Shown here in pieces: positions 8,934 to 18,233 of a DNA stretch of 64,000 nucleotides; the stretch's first letter is position 1, and each line of letters opens with the position of its first letter. The position numbers and the translations under genes were made by a program. Below the pieces are notes generated by a model that did no database searches, was not told the DNA's origin, and was given only the letters and a program-made list of their open reading frames with translations. The stretch is from Alphaproteobacteria bacterium (GTDB lineage Bacteria; Pseudomonadota; Alphaproteobacteria; UBA7985; JAUIBT01), in the NCBI GenBank assembly GCA_030428255.1, contig JAUIBT010000006.1, positions 1-64,000 of the forward strand, in the 5' to 3' direction.

Positions 8934-9395
8934 ATGCCCTATACGATAGAGAAGGGGCGCGAGGCGCGCTCCTTATGGTCCAGCGTTTGGCAGTCTGGTT
9001 TTAGATGCCGCTGCCCGCGCTGCGGCGTTGGATCGCTTTATCAAGGGATCGCCAAGGTTCGCCCTGCTTGCAGTCACTGCGGGCTGGACCTGGCGCAAGA
9101 GGATGCCGGCGACGGTCCGGCACCCTTTTTGACCATGCTGGTAGGCGTGCTGGTTATGCCGCCTGCGCTTTGGTATGAATTTACCTTCGAGCCACCAGTT
9201 TGGCACCATGCCTTGCTGTGGCTGCCACTGATCTTGGCGCTAACGATCGGCACCTTGCGGCCCGCAAAATCGTTGTTGATCGCTCTGCAGTACCGCTTTA
9301 AGGCCAGTGAGGCGGAAGAAAGCTTCGCGGACGACGATGAGGCAAATGAGGCCGATCAGTCTGGCCGCGAGCAAGATGGGACCAACCAGCCCTGA
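8934..9395 (+). CDS. DUF983 family membrane protein
   Basis: A 153-residue protein with two CxxCG zinc-ribbon-like pairs (CRCPRCG at residues 25-31, and CSHCG near residue 46), followed by two hydrophobic helices and an acidic tail. This is the DUF983 pattern, which is commonly encoded next to oxidase subunit III in alphaproteobacteria. Its biochemical role is not known. It starts 15 bp after coxC and overlaps the next gene by one base (TGATG), so translation of the two is probably coupled. Confidence 0.88.
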   Translation: MPYTIEKGREARSLWSSVWQSGFRCRCPRCGVGSLYQGIAKVRPACSHCGLDLAQEDAGDGPAPFLTMLVGVLVMPPALWYEFTFEPPVWHHALLWLPLILALTIGTLRPAKSLLIALQYRFKASEAEESFADDDEANEADQSGREQDGTNQP

Positions 9396-10108
9396 TGCTG
9401 TCGAGTTTCCGATTCCGTCCTCTGCTGACTCTGGTCGTTGTCCCAGCGCTGCTGGTCTTGATGGGCCTCGCGGTTTGGCAGTTTCAGCGCCTTGGATGGA
9501 AATCGCGTCTGATCGCCGAGGCTCAGTCCGGGCTTTCACAACCCGCCGTGCTCTACGAAAGCGGGCAAGACCCTGACCCGCTCAAGCCCTACATTGTACG
9601 CGGTGAGCTGAGGCCCGCCCAATCTATCAACCTCTATGGCCATCGCGTCATGGGCGTCACTGGGGCCCATCGGGTCAGCTTGTTGGTGCTGGAAGACGGC
9701 CGTCACCTGGCGCTCAATCGCGGCTGGGTGCCCCAGAACTGGCAAGACCCCGATTTGAGCCCCAGGCCGTTTGAAGCGCGGGTTATTTTGCGTAAGGTCG
9801 AAGGCACGCGCGGGTTCGATCCGGCAAACGCCAATGTGCCTGAGCGTGACATTTGGGTCTACGCTGTGCCCGATCAATTGGCGAAGGCCTGGGGCGTAGA
9901 GCAGATCTTGGAGCCTGTCGCTTATCCCTTGCGCGACAGCGAGCAGGGCTTTAGCCCGCACAATGACCAGGTTCCCTTGGGTCACTTGCCGAAGGTCAGT
10001 TTGCACAACAATCACCTGGGATATGCGCTCACCTGGCTGGCCCTGGCTGCGGCCTTGCTGGGTATCTATGGCATCTTGAGCCTGGAACGCGGACGCGGCG
10101 AAATCTAG
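9395..10108 (+). CDS. surf1: SURF1-family oxidase assembly protein
   Basis: SURF1 helps insert heme a into subunit I. The 237-residue protein has the family layout: a helix at residues 9-30 ending in GLAVWQFQRLGWK, a central periplasmic domain with LNRGWVPQNW, and a second helix near the C-terminus (HLGYALTWLALAAALLGIY). The ATG overlaps the stop codon of the DUF983 gene. It is the last gene of the oxidase block; the next gene starts 101 bp downstream with its own ribosome-binding site. Confidence 0.92.
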   Translation: MLSSFRFRPLLTLVVVPALLVLMGLAVWQFQRLGWKSRLIAEAQSGLSQPAVLYESGQDPDPLKPYIVRGELRPAQSINLYGHRVMGVTGAHRVSLLVLEDGRHLALNRGWVPQNWQDPDLSPRPFEARVILRKVEGTRGFDPANANVPERDIWVYAVPDQLAKAWGVEQILEPVAYPLRDSEQGFSPHNDQVPLGHLPKVSLHNNHLGYALTWLALAAALLGIYGILSLERGRGEI

Positions 10109-10209
10109 TTGCTCTCAGCCTTGCTCTGAGGCCTATTGGTGGTGGCGCGCAAGCCGCGCCCAGCTATGATTAAGCCTTCGAATAATGCCTGAAAATTAGG
10201 ACACTCCCA

Positions 10210-11715
10210 ATGACCGCCTATCGCCAGCTTGAAACCCACTATCAAGAGATATCCGTTATCGACGAGGCTGCCTCGATTTTGAATTGGGACTACGCGGTCA
10301 TGCTGCCCAACGGCGCGAGCGAAAACCGCGCTGAGCATTTGGCGCTGTTGGCCAAGTTGAGCCACGAGCGCCGCCAAGACGCCCGCGTTGGTGACTGGCT
10401 GGCAGAGGCCGAGGGAAAGCTGGATGCGGCTGACGAAGAAGAAGCATTCTGGCAGCGCGCCAACCTGCGTGAGATAGAGCGCAGCTATCGCCAGGCGACT
10501 GCAATCCCTGCCGATCTGGTCGAAGCCAAGTCCAAAGCCATGACCCGCTGCGAGACCCGCTGGCGCCAGGCCCGCGCGGACGCCGACTTCTCATCCGTGC
10601 TGCCTGAATTGACCGAGGTCTGGAACCTCACTCGGCAGGAAGCGGAGATCTTGTCTGAGGCCAGTGGTCTGTCGCTTTACGACGCTCTGCTGGATCTGTA
10701 CGAGCCCGATGGGCGGGCGGCCGACATTGACGCCTTGTTCGAAGACTACAGCGCGTTCTTGCCGGATTTCTTGGAAGCGGTTCTGTCCAAACAAAGTGCA
10801 CAAGGAGCATTCCAGGCTCCAAGCGGGCCATTTTCGATCCAAGATCAGCGCGCTTTGGGCGAGCGGGTAATGGGCGTTTTGGGCTTTAATTTTGAAAACG
10901 GCCGCTTGGATGTTTCCACCCACCCGTTTTGCGGCGGTACGCCCGCGGATGTGCGGATGACCACGCGCTATGATGAGGCTGATTTCACCTCAGCGCTGAT
11001 GGGGGTGATCCACGAGACCGGCCACGGCCTCTATGAACAGGGCTTGCCCCTGACCTGGCGCAAGCAGCCAGTGGGCAAAGCGCGCGGCATGGTTATGCAC
11101 GAAAGCCAATCGCTGTTCATGGAGATGCAAGTCGGTCGCTCGCCGGCCTTTCTTTCCTACCTGCGGCCCATGCTGACCGAAGCCTTTGGCGGCAGCGGCG
11201 AGGCCTGGAGCCTGGAAAACCTCAAGCGGCTCTATTCCAAGGTCGAGCGCAGTTTGATCCGCGTCGAGGCGGATGAGGTCACCTATCCAGCCCACGTCAT
11301 CTTGCGTTATCGCTTGGAGCGCGCAGTGCTGGCCGGTGATTTGGCGCTGGCCGATCTGCCGGGGGCCTGGAACCAGGGCATGCAGGAGGCCTTGGGCGTG
11401 CAGCCGCCGCACGATGGCTTGGGCTGCTTGCAGGATATTCACTGGTACATGGGCGCCATTGGCTATTTCCCGACCTATTCGCTGGGAGCCATGGCTGCTG
11501 CGCAACTGGCCGAAGCGGCGCGTGCTGCGGTGCCAGATTTCGACGACTTGCTCGCCCAGGGCGACTTGGCCCCGGTTCTGGAGTGGCTGCGCCGGGCTGT
11601 GCACGGCAAGGCCTCAAGCCTTTCGACCCAGGACATCTTACGCGAAGCCACCGGCAAACCGCTGTGCGCCGCTGCCTTCAAGGCGCATCTGCAAAGCCGT
11701 TACCTGGGGGGCTAA
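10210..11715 (+). CDS. M32 family carboxypeptidase (carboxypeptidase Taq type)
   Basis: A zinc metallocarboxypeptidase of 501 residues, the usual length for family M32. The zinc site is H268-E-T-G-H272, with the third ligand Glu298 in the family motif HESQS; the Arg-rich segment YRLERAVLAGDL near residue 370 is also typical. It is a soluble cytoplasmic enzyme with no signal peptide that trims C-terminal residues from peptides. ATTAGGAC precedes the ATG. It is followed closely by the DUF1643 gene (2 bp between stop and GTG start), so the two probably form an operon. Confidence 0.95.
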   Translation: MTAYRQLETHYQEISVIDEAASILNWDYAVMLPNGASENRAEHLALLAKLSHERRQDARVGDWLAEAEGKLDAADEEEAFWQRANLREIERSYRQATAIPADLVEAKSKAMTRCETRWRQARADADFSSVLPELTEVWNLTRQEAEILSEASGLSLYDALLDLYEPDGRAADIDALFEDYSAFLPDFLEAVLSKQSAQGAFQAPSGPFSIQDQRALGERVMGVLGFNFENGRLDVSTHPFCGGTPADVRMTTRYDEADFTSALMGVIHETGHGLYEQGLPLTWRKQPVGKARGMVMHESQSLFMEMQVGRSPAFLSYLRPMLTEAFGGSGEAWSLENLKRLYSKVERSLIRVEADEVTYPAHVILRYRLERAVLAGDLALADLPGAWNQGMQEALGVQPPHDGLGCLQDIHWYMGAIGYFPTYSLGAMAAAQLAEAARAAVPDFDDLLAQGDLAPVLEWLRRAVHGKASSLSTQDILREATGKPLCAAAFKAHLQSRYLGG

Positions 11716-11717
11716 AC

Positions 11718-12275
11718 GTGGCAGGGCTAACGACCCAAGACCGGCTGTTTGCAGGCCAGAACACCACCTGGTCGCCGGATCGGCGCTATCGTTACTTCTT
11801 GCGGCGACCGTGGTGCGAGCAATTGGACCAAGGCTTTGCCGAGGCTGGCGCGGACGACATGCAGCGCCCGCCGATCGCCTTTCTTTTGCTCAATCCCTCG
11901 ACCGCCGACGAGCGCAAGGATGACCCCACCGTGGCCCGCTGTCGGCGCTATGCAGTGGCCTGGGGTTTTGGTGAGGTGATTGTTCTCAATGCCTTTGCCT
12001 ACCGCGCGACCGATCCTAAAGACATGCGCGCCCAGAGTGACCCTGTGGGCCCTGAGAACGACGCGACGCTGCTTGCGACCCTGCCAGTGGTGCAGGCCTT
12101 GGGCGGACGCCTGGTCTGCGGCTGGGGCAATCACGGTGCGCACCTTGGCCGCTCGGACCATTTGCGCGAGTTGCTGGCTGATTTCCAGGGGCTGCGCTGC
12201 TTTCCCAAAACCAAGGCGGGCGAGCCCGGCCATCCTCTCTACCTGCGAAAAGATGTAGCCCTTCAGGATCTTTAG
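11718..12275 (+). CDS. DUF1643 family protein
   Basis: The 185-residue protein carries the hallmark segments of DUF1643: RRYRYFLRRPW, AFLLLNPSTADERKDDPT, VARCRRYAVAWGFG and NAFAYRATDP. I start at GTG 11718, two bases after the carboxypeptidase stop and with a G-rich sequence upstream. A longer frame through the preceding gene is open but has no support. It looks like a small soluble protein with a single domain. The family has no settled function. Confidence 0.85.
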   Translation: MAGLTTQDRLFAGQNTTWSPDRRYRYFLRRPWCEQLDQGFAEAGADDMQRPPIAFLLLNPSTADERKDDPTVARCRRYAVAWGFGEVIVLNAFAYRATDPKDMRAQSDPVGPENDATLLATLPVVQALGGRLVCGWGNHGAHLGRSDHLRELLADFQGLRCFPKTKAGEPGHPLYLRKDVALQDL

Positions 12276-12324
12276 AGTGAGGATTTGGCTTCTGGTCAGG
12301 GGGCGTCCTTCATCGCGCACGCCA

Positions 12325-12374
12325 GGCGAAAGCGCCTGCCATCATGCCCGGCGAAAGCGCCTGCCGTCATGCCC
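12325..12374. repeat. Two tandem copies of a 25-bp hairpin unit
   Basis: GGCGAAAGCGCCTGCC followed by ATCATGCCC (12325-12349) is repeated at 12350-12374 with a single A/G difference. Each copy contains a small hairpin, GGCG-AAAG-CGCC. The GTCATGCCC ... GCGAAAGCG wording resembles the dispersed REP-like palindromes common in proteobacteria. It lies between the convergent DUF1643 gene and rpmA. Confidence 0.7.
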
Positions 12375-12379
12375 ACACG

Positions 12380-12410
12380 CAAAAGCCGGGCACCCCGAAG
12401 GGGCCCGGCC
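12380..12410 (-). terminator. Rho-independent terminator after rpmA
   Basis: On the minus strand GCCGGGCCCC-TTC-GGGGTGCCCGGC forms a long G+C stem with one bulged base, followed by TTTTGCG. It begins 24 bp beyond the rpmA stop. Confidence 0.85.
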
Positions 12411-12434
12411 TAAGTGCTAAGTTGCCGGTCCGAG

Positions 12435-12722
12435 TTACTCGGCGGCTTTGGCCTGTGCGGCTTGATCGTTGGCAGGCTCAACTGAAATCAGTGACTTGCC
12501 GCGCTGACCAGAGTGGAACTTCACCTTGCCCTCGGTCAGTGCAAACAGAGTGTGGTCCTTGCCCATGCCGACGTTGACGCCGGGGTGGAACTTTGTGCCA
12601 CGCTGGCGCACCAGGATGTTTCCAGCCAGTACAGCTTCGCCGCCGTACTTCTTCACGCCCAGGCGTTTGGATTCTGAATCGCGGCCGTTCTTCGAGCTAC
12701 CGCCAGCCTTTTTGGTTGCCAT
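12435..12722 (-). CDS. rpmA: 50S ribosomal protein L27
   Basis: L27 sits near the peptidyl-transferase centre of the large ribosomal subunit. The 95-residue protein begins [20 protein letters not shown] and continues with LGVKKYGGE and [13 protein letters not shown], all diagnostic. GAAAGGACA precedes the ATG. It has its own terminator and follows the gltA terminator. The usual partner rplU (L21) is not upstream, where gltA lies instead. The Ala/Gln-rich C-terminal tail is slightly longer than in many homologues. Confidence 0.97.
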   Translation of the reverse strand: MATKKAGGSSKNGRDSESKRLGVKKYGGEAVLAGNILVRQRGTKFHPGVNVGMGKDHTLFALTEGKVKFHSGQRGKSLISVEPANDQAAQAKAAE

Positions 12723-12804
12723 GTTTTTGTCCTTTCAGGGTCTGGCGCTCCTCCGCATGGATGGACGAAAGGCCGTCCCCCCAAGGGCTGTGAGTGTCTC
12801 AGAC

Positions 12805-12834
12805 AAAAGCGGGCACCTCGTCAGAAGTGCCCGG
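12805..12834 (-). terminator. Rho-independent terminator after gltA
   Basis: On the minus strand CGGGCAC-loop-GTGCCCG is followed by CTTTTGTCT. It lies about 90 bp past the gltA stop and separates gltA from rpmA. Confidence 0.85.
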
Positions 12835-12922
12835 TAAATTTGGCCTGTTTAAAGACCATGTCGCGATGAAATTCAAGTGCAAATGCACCGGCTGCTCATC
12901 GCGACTCCGCAAAATCGACCGA

Positions 12923-14224
12923 TTAGCGCGAGGCGAGGTCGGTGTAGGGACGCTGGTCGTGACCAACGTAGAGCTGACGCGGGCGAGAGATCTTTTGTGA
13001 CGGATCTTCGATCATTTCTTCCCATTGGGTAATCCAGCCCACGGTGCGCGCCAAAGCGAACAGCACGGTGAACATGGAAGTCGGGAAGCCCATGGCCGAC
13101 AGGATAATGCCTGAGTAGAAATCGACGTTCGGATACAGTTTGCGCTCGACGAAGTAGGGGTCATTCAGAGCGATCTGCTCCAGCTCCATCGCCAGCTCCA
13201 GCTTAGGATCGTTGACGCCCAGTTCGCCCAAAACCTTGTGTGCTTCTTCACGCATGATCTTGGCACGCGGGTCGAAGTTCTTGTAAACGCGGTGACCAAA
13301 GCCCATCAGACGGAAGGGGTCGTCCTTGTCCTTAGCACGCGCTACGTACTCGGGGATGTTGTCCTTGTGGCCGATTTGCTCCAGCATCTCCAAAACGGCT
13401 TCGTTCGCACCGCCATGCGCCGGGCCCCACAGCGACGCAATGCCCGCAGAAATACAGGCAAAGGGGTTGGCACCCGACGAACCTGCAATGCGCACGGTCG
13501 AGGTCGAGGCGTTCTGCTCGTGGTCAGCGTGCAGGATGAAGATACGATCCATAGCGCGTTCAAGGATCGGGTTCACAACATAGTCTTCTGTTGGAACGCC
13601 AAAAACCATTTGCAGGAAGTTACCTGAATAGGAAAGGCTGTTCTTCGGGTACACGAAGGGCTGGCCGATGGAATACTTATAGGTCCAAGCCGCAATGGTC
13701 GGCATCTTAGCAATCAAGCGCATCGCCGCGATTTGGCGCTGCTTGGGATCAGTGATGTCGGTCGAGTCGTGATAGAAGGCTGACAGCGCGCCAACAACAC
13801 CAACCATGATGGCCATGGGGTGCGCGTCGCGCCGGAAACCACGGAAGAAGTAGGTGATCTGATCGTGCAACATGGTGTGGTTCGTTACGGTGTTAACGAA
13901 CTCTTCTTTTTGCTGCTTGTTGGGCAGCTCCCCGTACCACAGCAGGTAACAGGTCTCCATGAAGTCCGACTTGGACGCCAGGTCCTCGATGGAATAGCCA
14001 CGGTGCAGCAATATGCCTTGATCGCCATCAATATAGGTGATGGCGGAATCCGTCGAGCCAGTTGAAGTGAAACCTGGATCATATGTGAACATGCCGGTTT
14101 GCTTATACAGCGCGCGGACATCAATCACACTCGGTCCAACAGAGCCCTTCAGGACGGGAAGCGTAAACTCGCTGCCGTCTTCGTTGTTGCGGAGGGTGAA
14201 GGATTGCGTGGTCGATGTATCCAT
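12923..14224 (-). CDS. gltA: Citrate synthase
   Basis: Type I (hexameric, proteobacterial) citrate synthase condenses oxaloacetate and acetyl-CoA at the entry of the TCA cycle. The 433 residues match the family length. Diagnostic parts are [18 protein letters not shown], the active-site segment [40 protein letters not shown] (catalytic His) and the C-terminal RPRQLYVG. I chose ATG 14224, which follows AAGGAAG. An in-frame ATG at 14323, also preceded by a purine-rich AAGGG site, would add 33 residues and cannot be excluded. It lies between gltX and rpmA on the same strand. Confidence 0.96.
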   Translation of the reverse strand: MDTSTTQSFTLRNNEDGSEFTLPVLKGSVGPSVIDVRALYKQTGMFTYDPGFTSTGSTDSAITYIDGDQGILLHRGYSIEDLASKSDFMETCYLLWYGELPNKQQKEEFVNTVTNHTMLHDQITYFFRGFRRDAHPMAIMVGVVGALSAFYHDSTDITDPKQRQIAAMRLIAKMPTIAAWTYKYSIGQPFVYPKNSLSYSGNFLQMVFGVPTEDYVVNPILERAMDRIFILHADHEQNASTSTVRIAGSSGANPFACISAGIASLWGPAHGGANEAVLEMLEQIGHKDNIPEYVARAKDKDDPFRLMGFGHRVYKNFDPRAKIMREEAHKVLGELGVNDPKLELAMELEQIALNDPYFVERKLYPNVDFYSGIILSAMGFPTSMFTVLFALARTVGWITQWEEMIEDPSQKISRPRQLYVGHDQRPYTDLASR

Positions 14225-14396
14225 GGAGTCTTCCTTTGTGTTATTGGGCAGTGCCTGAGCGGTGTCGGCTATAGGATTCTTGCGACCGACAATATTTCCG
14301 AGTATCTTGTGTAGGACACTCATAATTCTGTTTCCCTTTGTTTTGACTTTTTGACAAGTCGGGCATCTGTTCGGACCTCAAACAATCGGCGCGCGC

Positions 14397-15797
14397 CTAT
14401 TGGACTAGGCGGCTCTCAATTCGTCGTAGGGTCTCTTGCTTGCCAAGGACCGCCATAACCTCGCTAACGCCAGGTGAGCTCATGGTCCCGGTCAAGGCCG
14501 CGCGCAGAGGTTGGAAGACCTTGCCGATCTTTAAGTCTCTTTGCGCCGCAAATTGTTTCAAAGCAGACGTTAGCGCCTCTTCTTGCCAGTCTGGCAGGTC
14601 CTGGGCAAACTCTTTTACCGCGACCAATAGCGCCAGGCCGTCTTCGTCCAGGGCCTTGGCGGCTTTGTCATCCAGCGGCAGGGGCAAGGGGCGGCAGTAG
14701 ATGCCAGCCTGCTCAACCAATTCAGGCAGCGTTTTGGAGCGCTCGACCAAGCTCGCCAGGCCCGCGGTGATCCAAGCGCGCTGTTCTGGGCTTGGGTCAA
14801 TGCCCTGGTCTGCCAGACGCGGCCACAGCAGGGCGAGCAAGGCCTCAGGCTCCGCGGTCTTCATGTAGTGCGCATTGACGTGCTTGAGTTTTTCTATGTC
14901 AAAACGCGAGGGGCTCTTGCCGACCGCGTCCAGCTCAAACCATTCAATGGCTTTGTCGGTGGGAATGATTTCTTCATCGCCGTGGCTCCAGCCCAAGCGC
15001 AGCAGATAGTTGCGCATGGCTTCGGGCAGGAAGCCTGCCTCTTCGTACCACTCGACGCCCAGGGCGCCGTGACGCTTCGACAGCTTGGCACCGTCTGGAC
15101 CGTGGATCAGCGGGATGTGGGCCTGAACCGGAAACGCCCAGCCCAGAGCGTCAAAGATCACCTTTTGCCGAAAAGCGTTGTTCAGGTGATCGTCACCGCG
15201 AATGACGTGGGTGACGCCCATGTCGTGATCATCCACCACCACCGCCAACATATAGGTCGGTGTTCCATCCGCGCGCAGCATGACCAAATCATCCAGGTCA
15301 TCGGCGGGTTTGGTGACCGCGCCCTGAACCTGATCGTTGATGGTCATTTCGCCCGTTTGCGGCGCTTTGATACGCACGACATAGGGTGAGCCCGCCGGAG
15401 CCTCGCTCGGGTCGCGATCGCGCCAAGGGCTTTGGAACTTAAAGCCCTGCTTCTTCGCCTCAGCATCGGCGCGCAGAGCCGCTAGCTCTTCCTGGCTGGT
15501 GTAGCACTTATAGGCTTTGCCCTGCGCCAACAGCTCGTGGGCGACGGCCTGATGGCGCTCCAGATTTTGCGATTGAAAAACAATGTCGCCGTCGTGCTCC
15601 AGGCCCATCCAGCGCATGCCGTGGATGATGGCGTCGATGGCCGCCTGGGTTGAACGCGCGCGGTCCGTGTCCTCAATGCGCAGCAAGAAGCGGCCTTGGT
15701 GATGGCGCGCCAGCAACCAGTTGAACAGAGCCGTGCGGGCTCCACCGATGTGCAGGAAGCCGGTTGGCGAAGGCGCAAATCGCGTAACGATCGTCAT
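14397..15797 (-). CDS. gltX: Glutamyl-tRNA synthetase
   Basis: A class I aminoacyl-tRNA synthetase that charges tRNA-Glu (and in many alphaproteobacteria also tRNA-Gln, when a second copy and GatCAB are present). The 466-residue protein has the ATP-binding HIGH-type motif PSPTGFLHIGGAR (His16) and the KMSKS-type loop KLSKRHG at Lys238. The anticodon-binding helical domain occupies the last 150 residues. It is read divergently from comEC across a 114-bp gap. Confidence 0.95.
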   Translation of the reverse strand: MTIVTRFAPSPTGFLHIGGARTALFNWLLARHHQGRFLLRIEDTDRARSTQAAIDAIIHGMRWMGLEHDGDIVFQSQNLERHQAVAHELLAQGKAYKCYTSQEELAALRADAEAKKQGFKFQSPWRDRDPSEAPAGSPYVVRIKAPQTGEMTINDQVQGAVTKPADDLDDLVMLRADGTPTYMLAVVVDDHDMGVTHVIRGDDHLNNAFRQKVIFDALGWAFPVQAHIPLIHGPDGAKLSKRHGALGVEWYEEAGFLPEAMRNYLLRLGWSHGDEEIIPTDKAIEWFELDAVGKSPSRFDIEKLKHVNAHYMKTAEPEALLALLWPRLADQGIDPSPEQRAWITAGLASLVERSKTLPELVEQAGIYCRPLPLPLDDKAAKALDEDGLALLVAVKEFAQDLPDWQEEALTSALKQFAAQRDLKIGKVFQPLRAALTGTMSSPGVSEVMAVLGKQETLRRIESRLVQ

Positions 15798-15911
15798 TTA
15801 TGTGTGGATCACTTATCAAGTGCGGAGGTTTTGCTATAGTTTGCGCCTGCATAGCATAGGCAGCCACGCGATCCAAGCGGCTGCGTGCTTGGTCTGTTTT
15901 CGAGGTAAAGA

Positions 15912-18233
15912 GTGTCAAAACGCCCCTCCCTTCACCAGCGCCTTTGGCGGGGCTGGCGTCCACAGCCAGCCTGGTTGGTGGCGGTCGCGCAAAGCGCTGA
16001 AGGCGACTTGACGCGGCCAGGCCATCCTTGGGTGGAGACTCCAGCAATCGCAAGCCGTGAGCAGGACTGGCTGACAGCTTGGCGGCGCTTGCTGCGCGCT
16101 TTGCTGGGGCGTGTAGCGCGCGACGCAGCTTTGGCACTGGCGAACTGGCCCTTGCTGGCTTTGACCGGCCTACCTGCGGGCATTTTGATCTATTTTGCCT
16201 TGCCCAGCGAGCCGCCACTCTGGCTGGGTGCGCTTGGCCTGGCCATGAGCTTGTTGCTGTTTGCAACGGTCCAGCGCTGGCGGAAGGCTTCGGCGCTCAG
16301 CGCGCGCCATGGGCCGGTGTCCTCACTGGTTCTCTTGCTGGTCGCCGGCCTGGTTATGGCGAGCCTTGGGGTGACGGCAGCCAGCGTTCGCACGGCTTGG
16401 CTGGCAACGCCCAGCCTGGAGCGGCCAATCTTCGCCAAGACGGTTTCCGGGCAGGTCGTGCGCAGTGAAGCAGAGGCAGAGGCTTGGCGCATTTGGCTTG
16501 CCCCGCAGTCCGTAGATGGCTGGCCGGCTGAGGCCAAGCTCCCGCGTTTGTTGCGGCTGCGCTTGGCAGCCACGGAAGACCTGGACCCGCAAAAGCTGCA
16601 AGTTGGTGCGCTGCTGTCGGGGCGAGTGCAGGCCTTTACGCCCGCAGCCCCGGTGCGCCCAGGTGGGCTGGATGTCCAGCGACTGGCCTATTTCCAGGGC
16701 ATCGGTGGCTATGGGCGCTTCATGGAGGCTCCCGAGCTGATCGCGGCCGCTCCCCGCGCGGGACCCTCGGCCCTGATCGAGCTGTGGCGCGAGCGCCTGG
16801 CCAGTCATCTGCGTCAGCGGTTTAGCGGCGATCTGGGGCAGGCTATGGCCGCGCTTGTGGTCGGGACGAGTCAGGGCATTTCGGAGGCCAGCAAGGAGGC
16901 CATCCGCAAGTCGGGCCTGGCGCACCTCTTCGCGATCTCGGGCCTGCATATGGGCATTGTGGCAGGCTTCGCCTTCTTCTGCTTTCGCTTTGCTTTGTTG
17001 GGTTTGGGCGGCCTGGGCCTGCACCTTCACGCCAAGAAGGTCGCCGCCTTGCTCAGCTTGCTGGTGGGGTTGGGATATCTCGCGATATCAGGCGCTGCCA
17101 TCCCGGCTCAGAGGGCCTTCTTGATGCTGGCGTTGGTCTTGGCTGCGGTTGCCTTTGACCGCCAGGCTTTTTCGCCGCGCTTGGTCGGCTGGGCCGCCTT
17201 AGCGATCTTGTTGCTGCGCCCTGACACCTTGCTGACGCCCAGCTTTCAGATGTCATTTGCGGCCGTGTCGGCGCTGATCGCCTTCGCGCCGCTCTGGCAA
17301 CGCTGGCTCAACCAAAGTTTCTTCAGTGCGGAGGGGCAGGAGCGCGCCGCCTGGCAAGTGTTTGGAGCTAAAGCGGGTGGGCTCATGACCACCTCAGCCA
17401 TCGCCACTTTCGCGACTGCGCCCTTTGTGCTGGCCACCTTCCACCGCTTGGCCTTGGCAGGATTGGTGTCAAATCTGCTCGCGGTGCCGCTGACGGGTCT
17501 TTGGATCTTGCCTTGGGGTATGCTCGGCCTGGCGCTTTCGCCGCTGGGATTGGGTGACTTGGGCTTTGTGCCCATGAGCTGGGGCGTGGCGCTGTTGCTT
17601 GAATGGGCGCGGTGGATTTCGGCCCTCGATCTGGGGTTGATCTATCTGCCGAGTTTTGCCGGGGCTTGGACCGCACTGACGGGCTTGGCGCTCTGGCTGT
17701 CGCTCCTTACGCGTGGCTCCTTGCGTTTGGTTGCAGCGGGGATGCTGGCGGTGAGCTTCCTTGGCCCTATGACCGGCGAGCGTGCGGTGGCCTTTATTGC
17801 GCCCAATGCCCGCTCGGTGGCCCTGTCGAGCCCGCAGGGGCTGATTTTGTACCGCGCCCGTGCTGGCTCGTTTACTGCGGATCAATGGGCGCAAGCGCAA
17901 GGCTGGCAGCCGACCCTGAGCCTTAAGCAAGCCGTAGCCCAAGGTTTGCTGCGCTGTGACGAGCTGGCATGCGTGACCGCTGGCCCCAAACCCATCGCTA
18001 TAAGCCAAGACTTTGAAAGTCTGATCCAGGATTGCCATGCGGCCAGCCTGGTCATCTCTTTGCGGGCGTCGATACAGGGCTGCGCTGCGGCGCTGATCGA
18101 CTATCAGCGGATCCGCCACGGCGGGGCTATCAGCGTCTATCGCCAGGATGCTGGTTGGCGGATCAAAGAGGTCCGCGACTGGCAAGGCAGCAGGCCCTGG
18201 AGCCGCTGGCCAGATCCGCCTGCATCAGAATAA
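15912..18233 (+). CDS. comEC: ComEC/Rec2-family DNA-uptake channel protein
   Basis: ComEC forms the inner-membrane channel for single-stranded DNA during transformation. The 773-residue protein starts at GTG 15912, preceded by GAGGTAAAG. Domain order: cytoplasmic basic N-terminus, helices at about 80-150, a DUF4131-type OB-fold segment (about 185-270), then the Competence domain with GTSQGISEASKEAIRKSG and LAHLFAISGLHMGIVAGF (about 318-350) and many helices to about residue 620. The C-terminal 150 residues lack clear metallo-beta-lactamase HxHxDH signatures, so the nuclease-like domain is reduced or degenerate. Related genes are widespread even in species not known to be transformable. Confidence 0.92.
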   Translation: MSKRPSLHQRLWRGWRPQPAWLVAVAQSAEGDLTRPGHPWVETPAIASREQDWLTAWRRLLRALLGRVARDAALALANWPLLALTGLPAGILIYFALPSEPPLWLGALGLAMSLLLFATVQRWRKASALSARHGPVSSLVLLLVAGLVMASLGVTAASVRTAWLATPSLERPIFAKTVSGQVVRSEAEAEAWRIWLAPQSVDGWPAEAKLPRLLRLRLAATEDLDPQKLQVGALLSGRVQAFTPAAPVRPGGLDVQRLAYFQGIGGYGRFMEAPELIAAAPRAGPSALIELWRERLASHLRQRFSGDLGQAMAALVVGTSQGISEASKEAIRKSGLAHLFAISGLHMGIVAGFAFFCFRFALLGLGGLGLHLHAKKVAALLSLLVGLGYLAISGAAIPAQRAFLMLALVLAAVAFDRQAFSPRLVGWAALAILLLRPDTLLTPSFQMSFAAVSALIAFAPLWQRWLNQSFFSAEGQERAAWQVFGAKAGGLMTTSAIATFATAPFVLATFHRLALAGLVSNLLAVPLTGLWILPWGMLGLALSPLGLGDLGFVPMSWGVALLLEWARWISALDLGLIYLPSFAGAWTALTGLALWLSLLTRGSLRLVAAGMLAVSFLGPMTGERAVAFIAPNARSVALSSPQGLILYRARAGSFTADQWAQAQGWQPTLSLKQAVAQGLLRCDELACVTAGPKPIAISQDFESLIQDCHAASLVISLRASIQGCAAALIDYQRIRHGGAISVYRQDAGWRIKEVRDWQGSRPWSRWPDPPASE

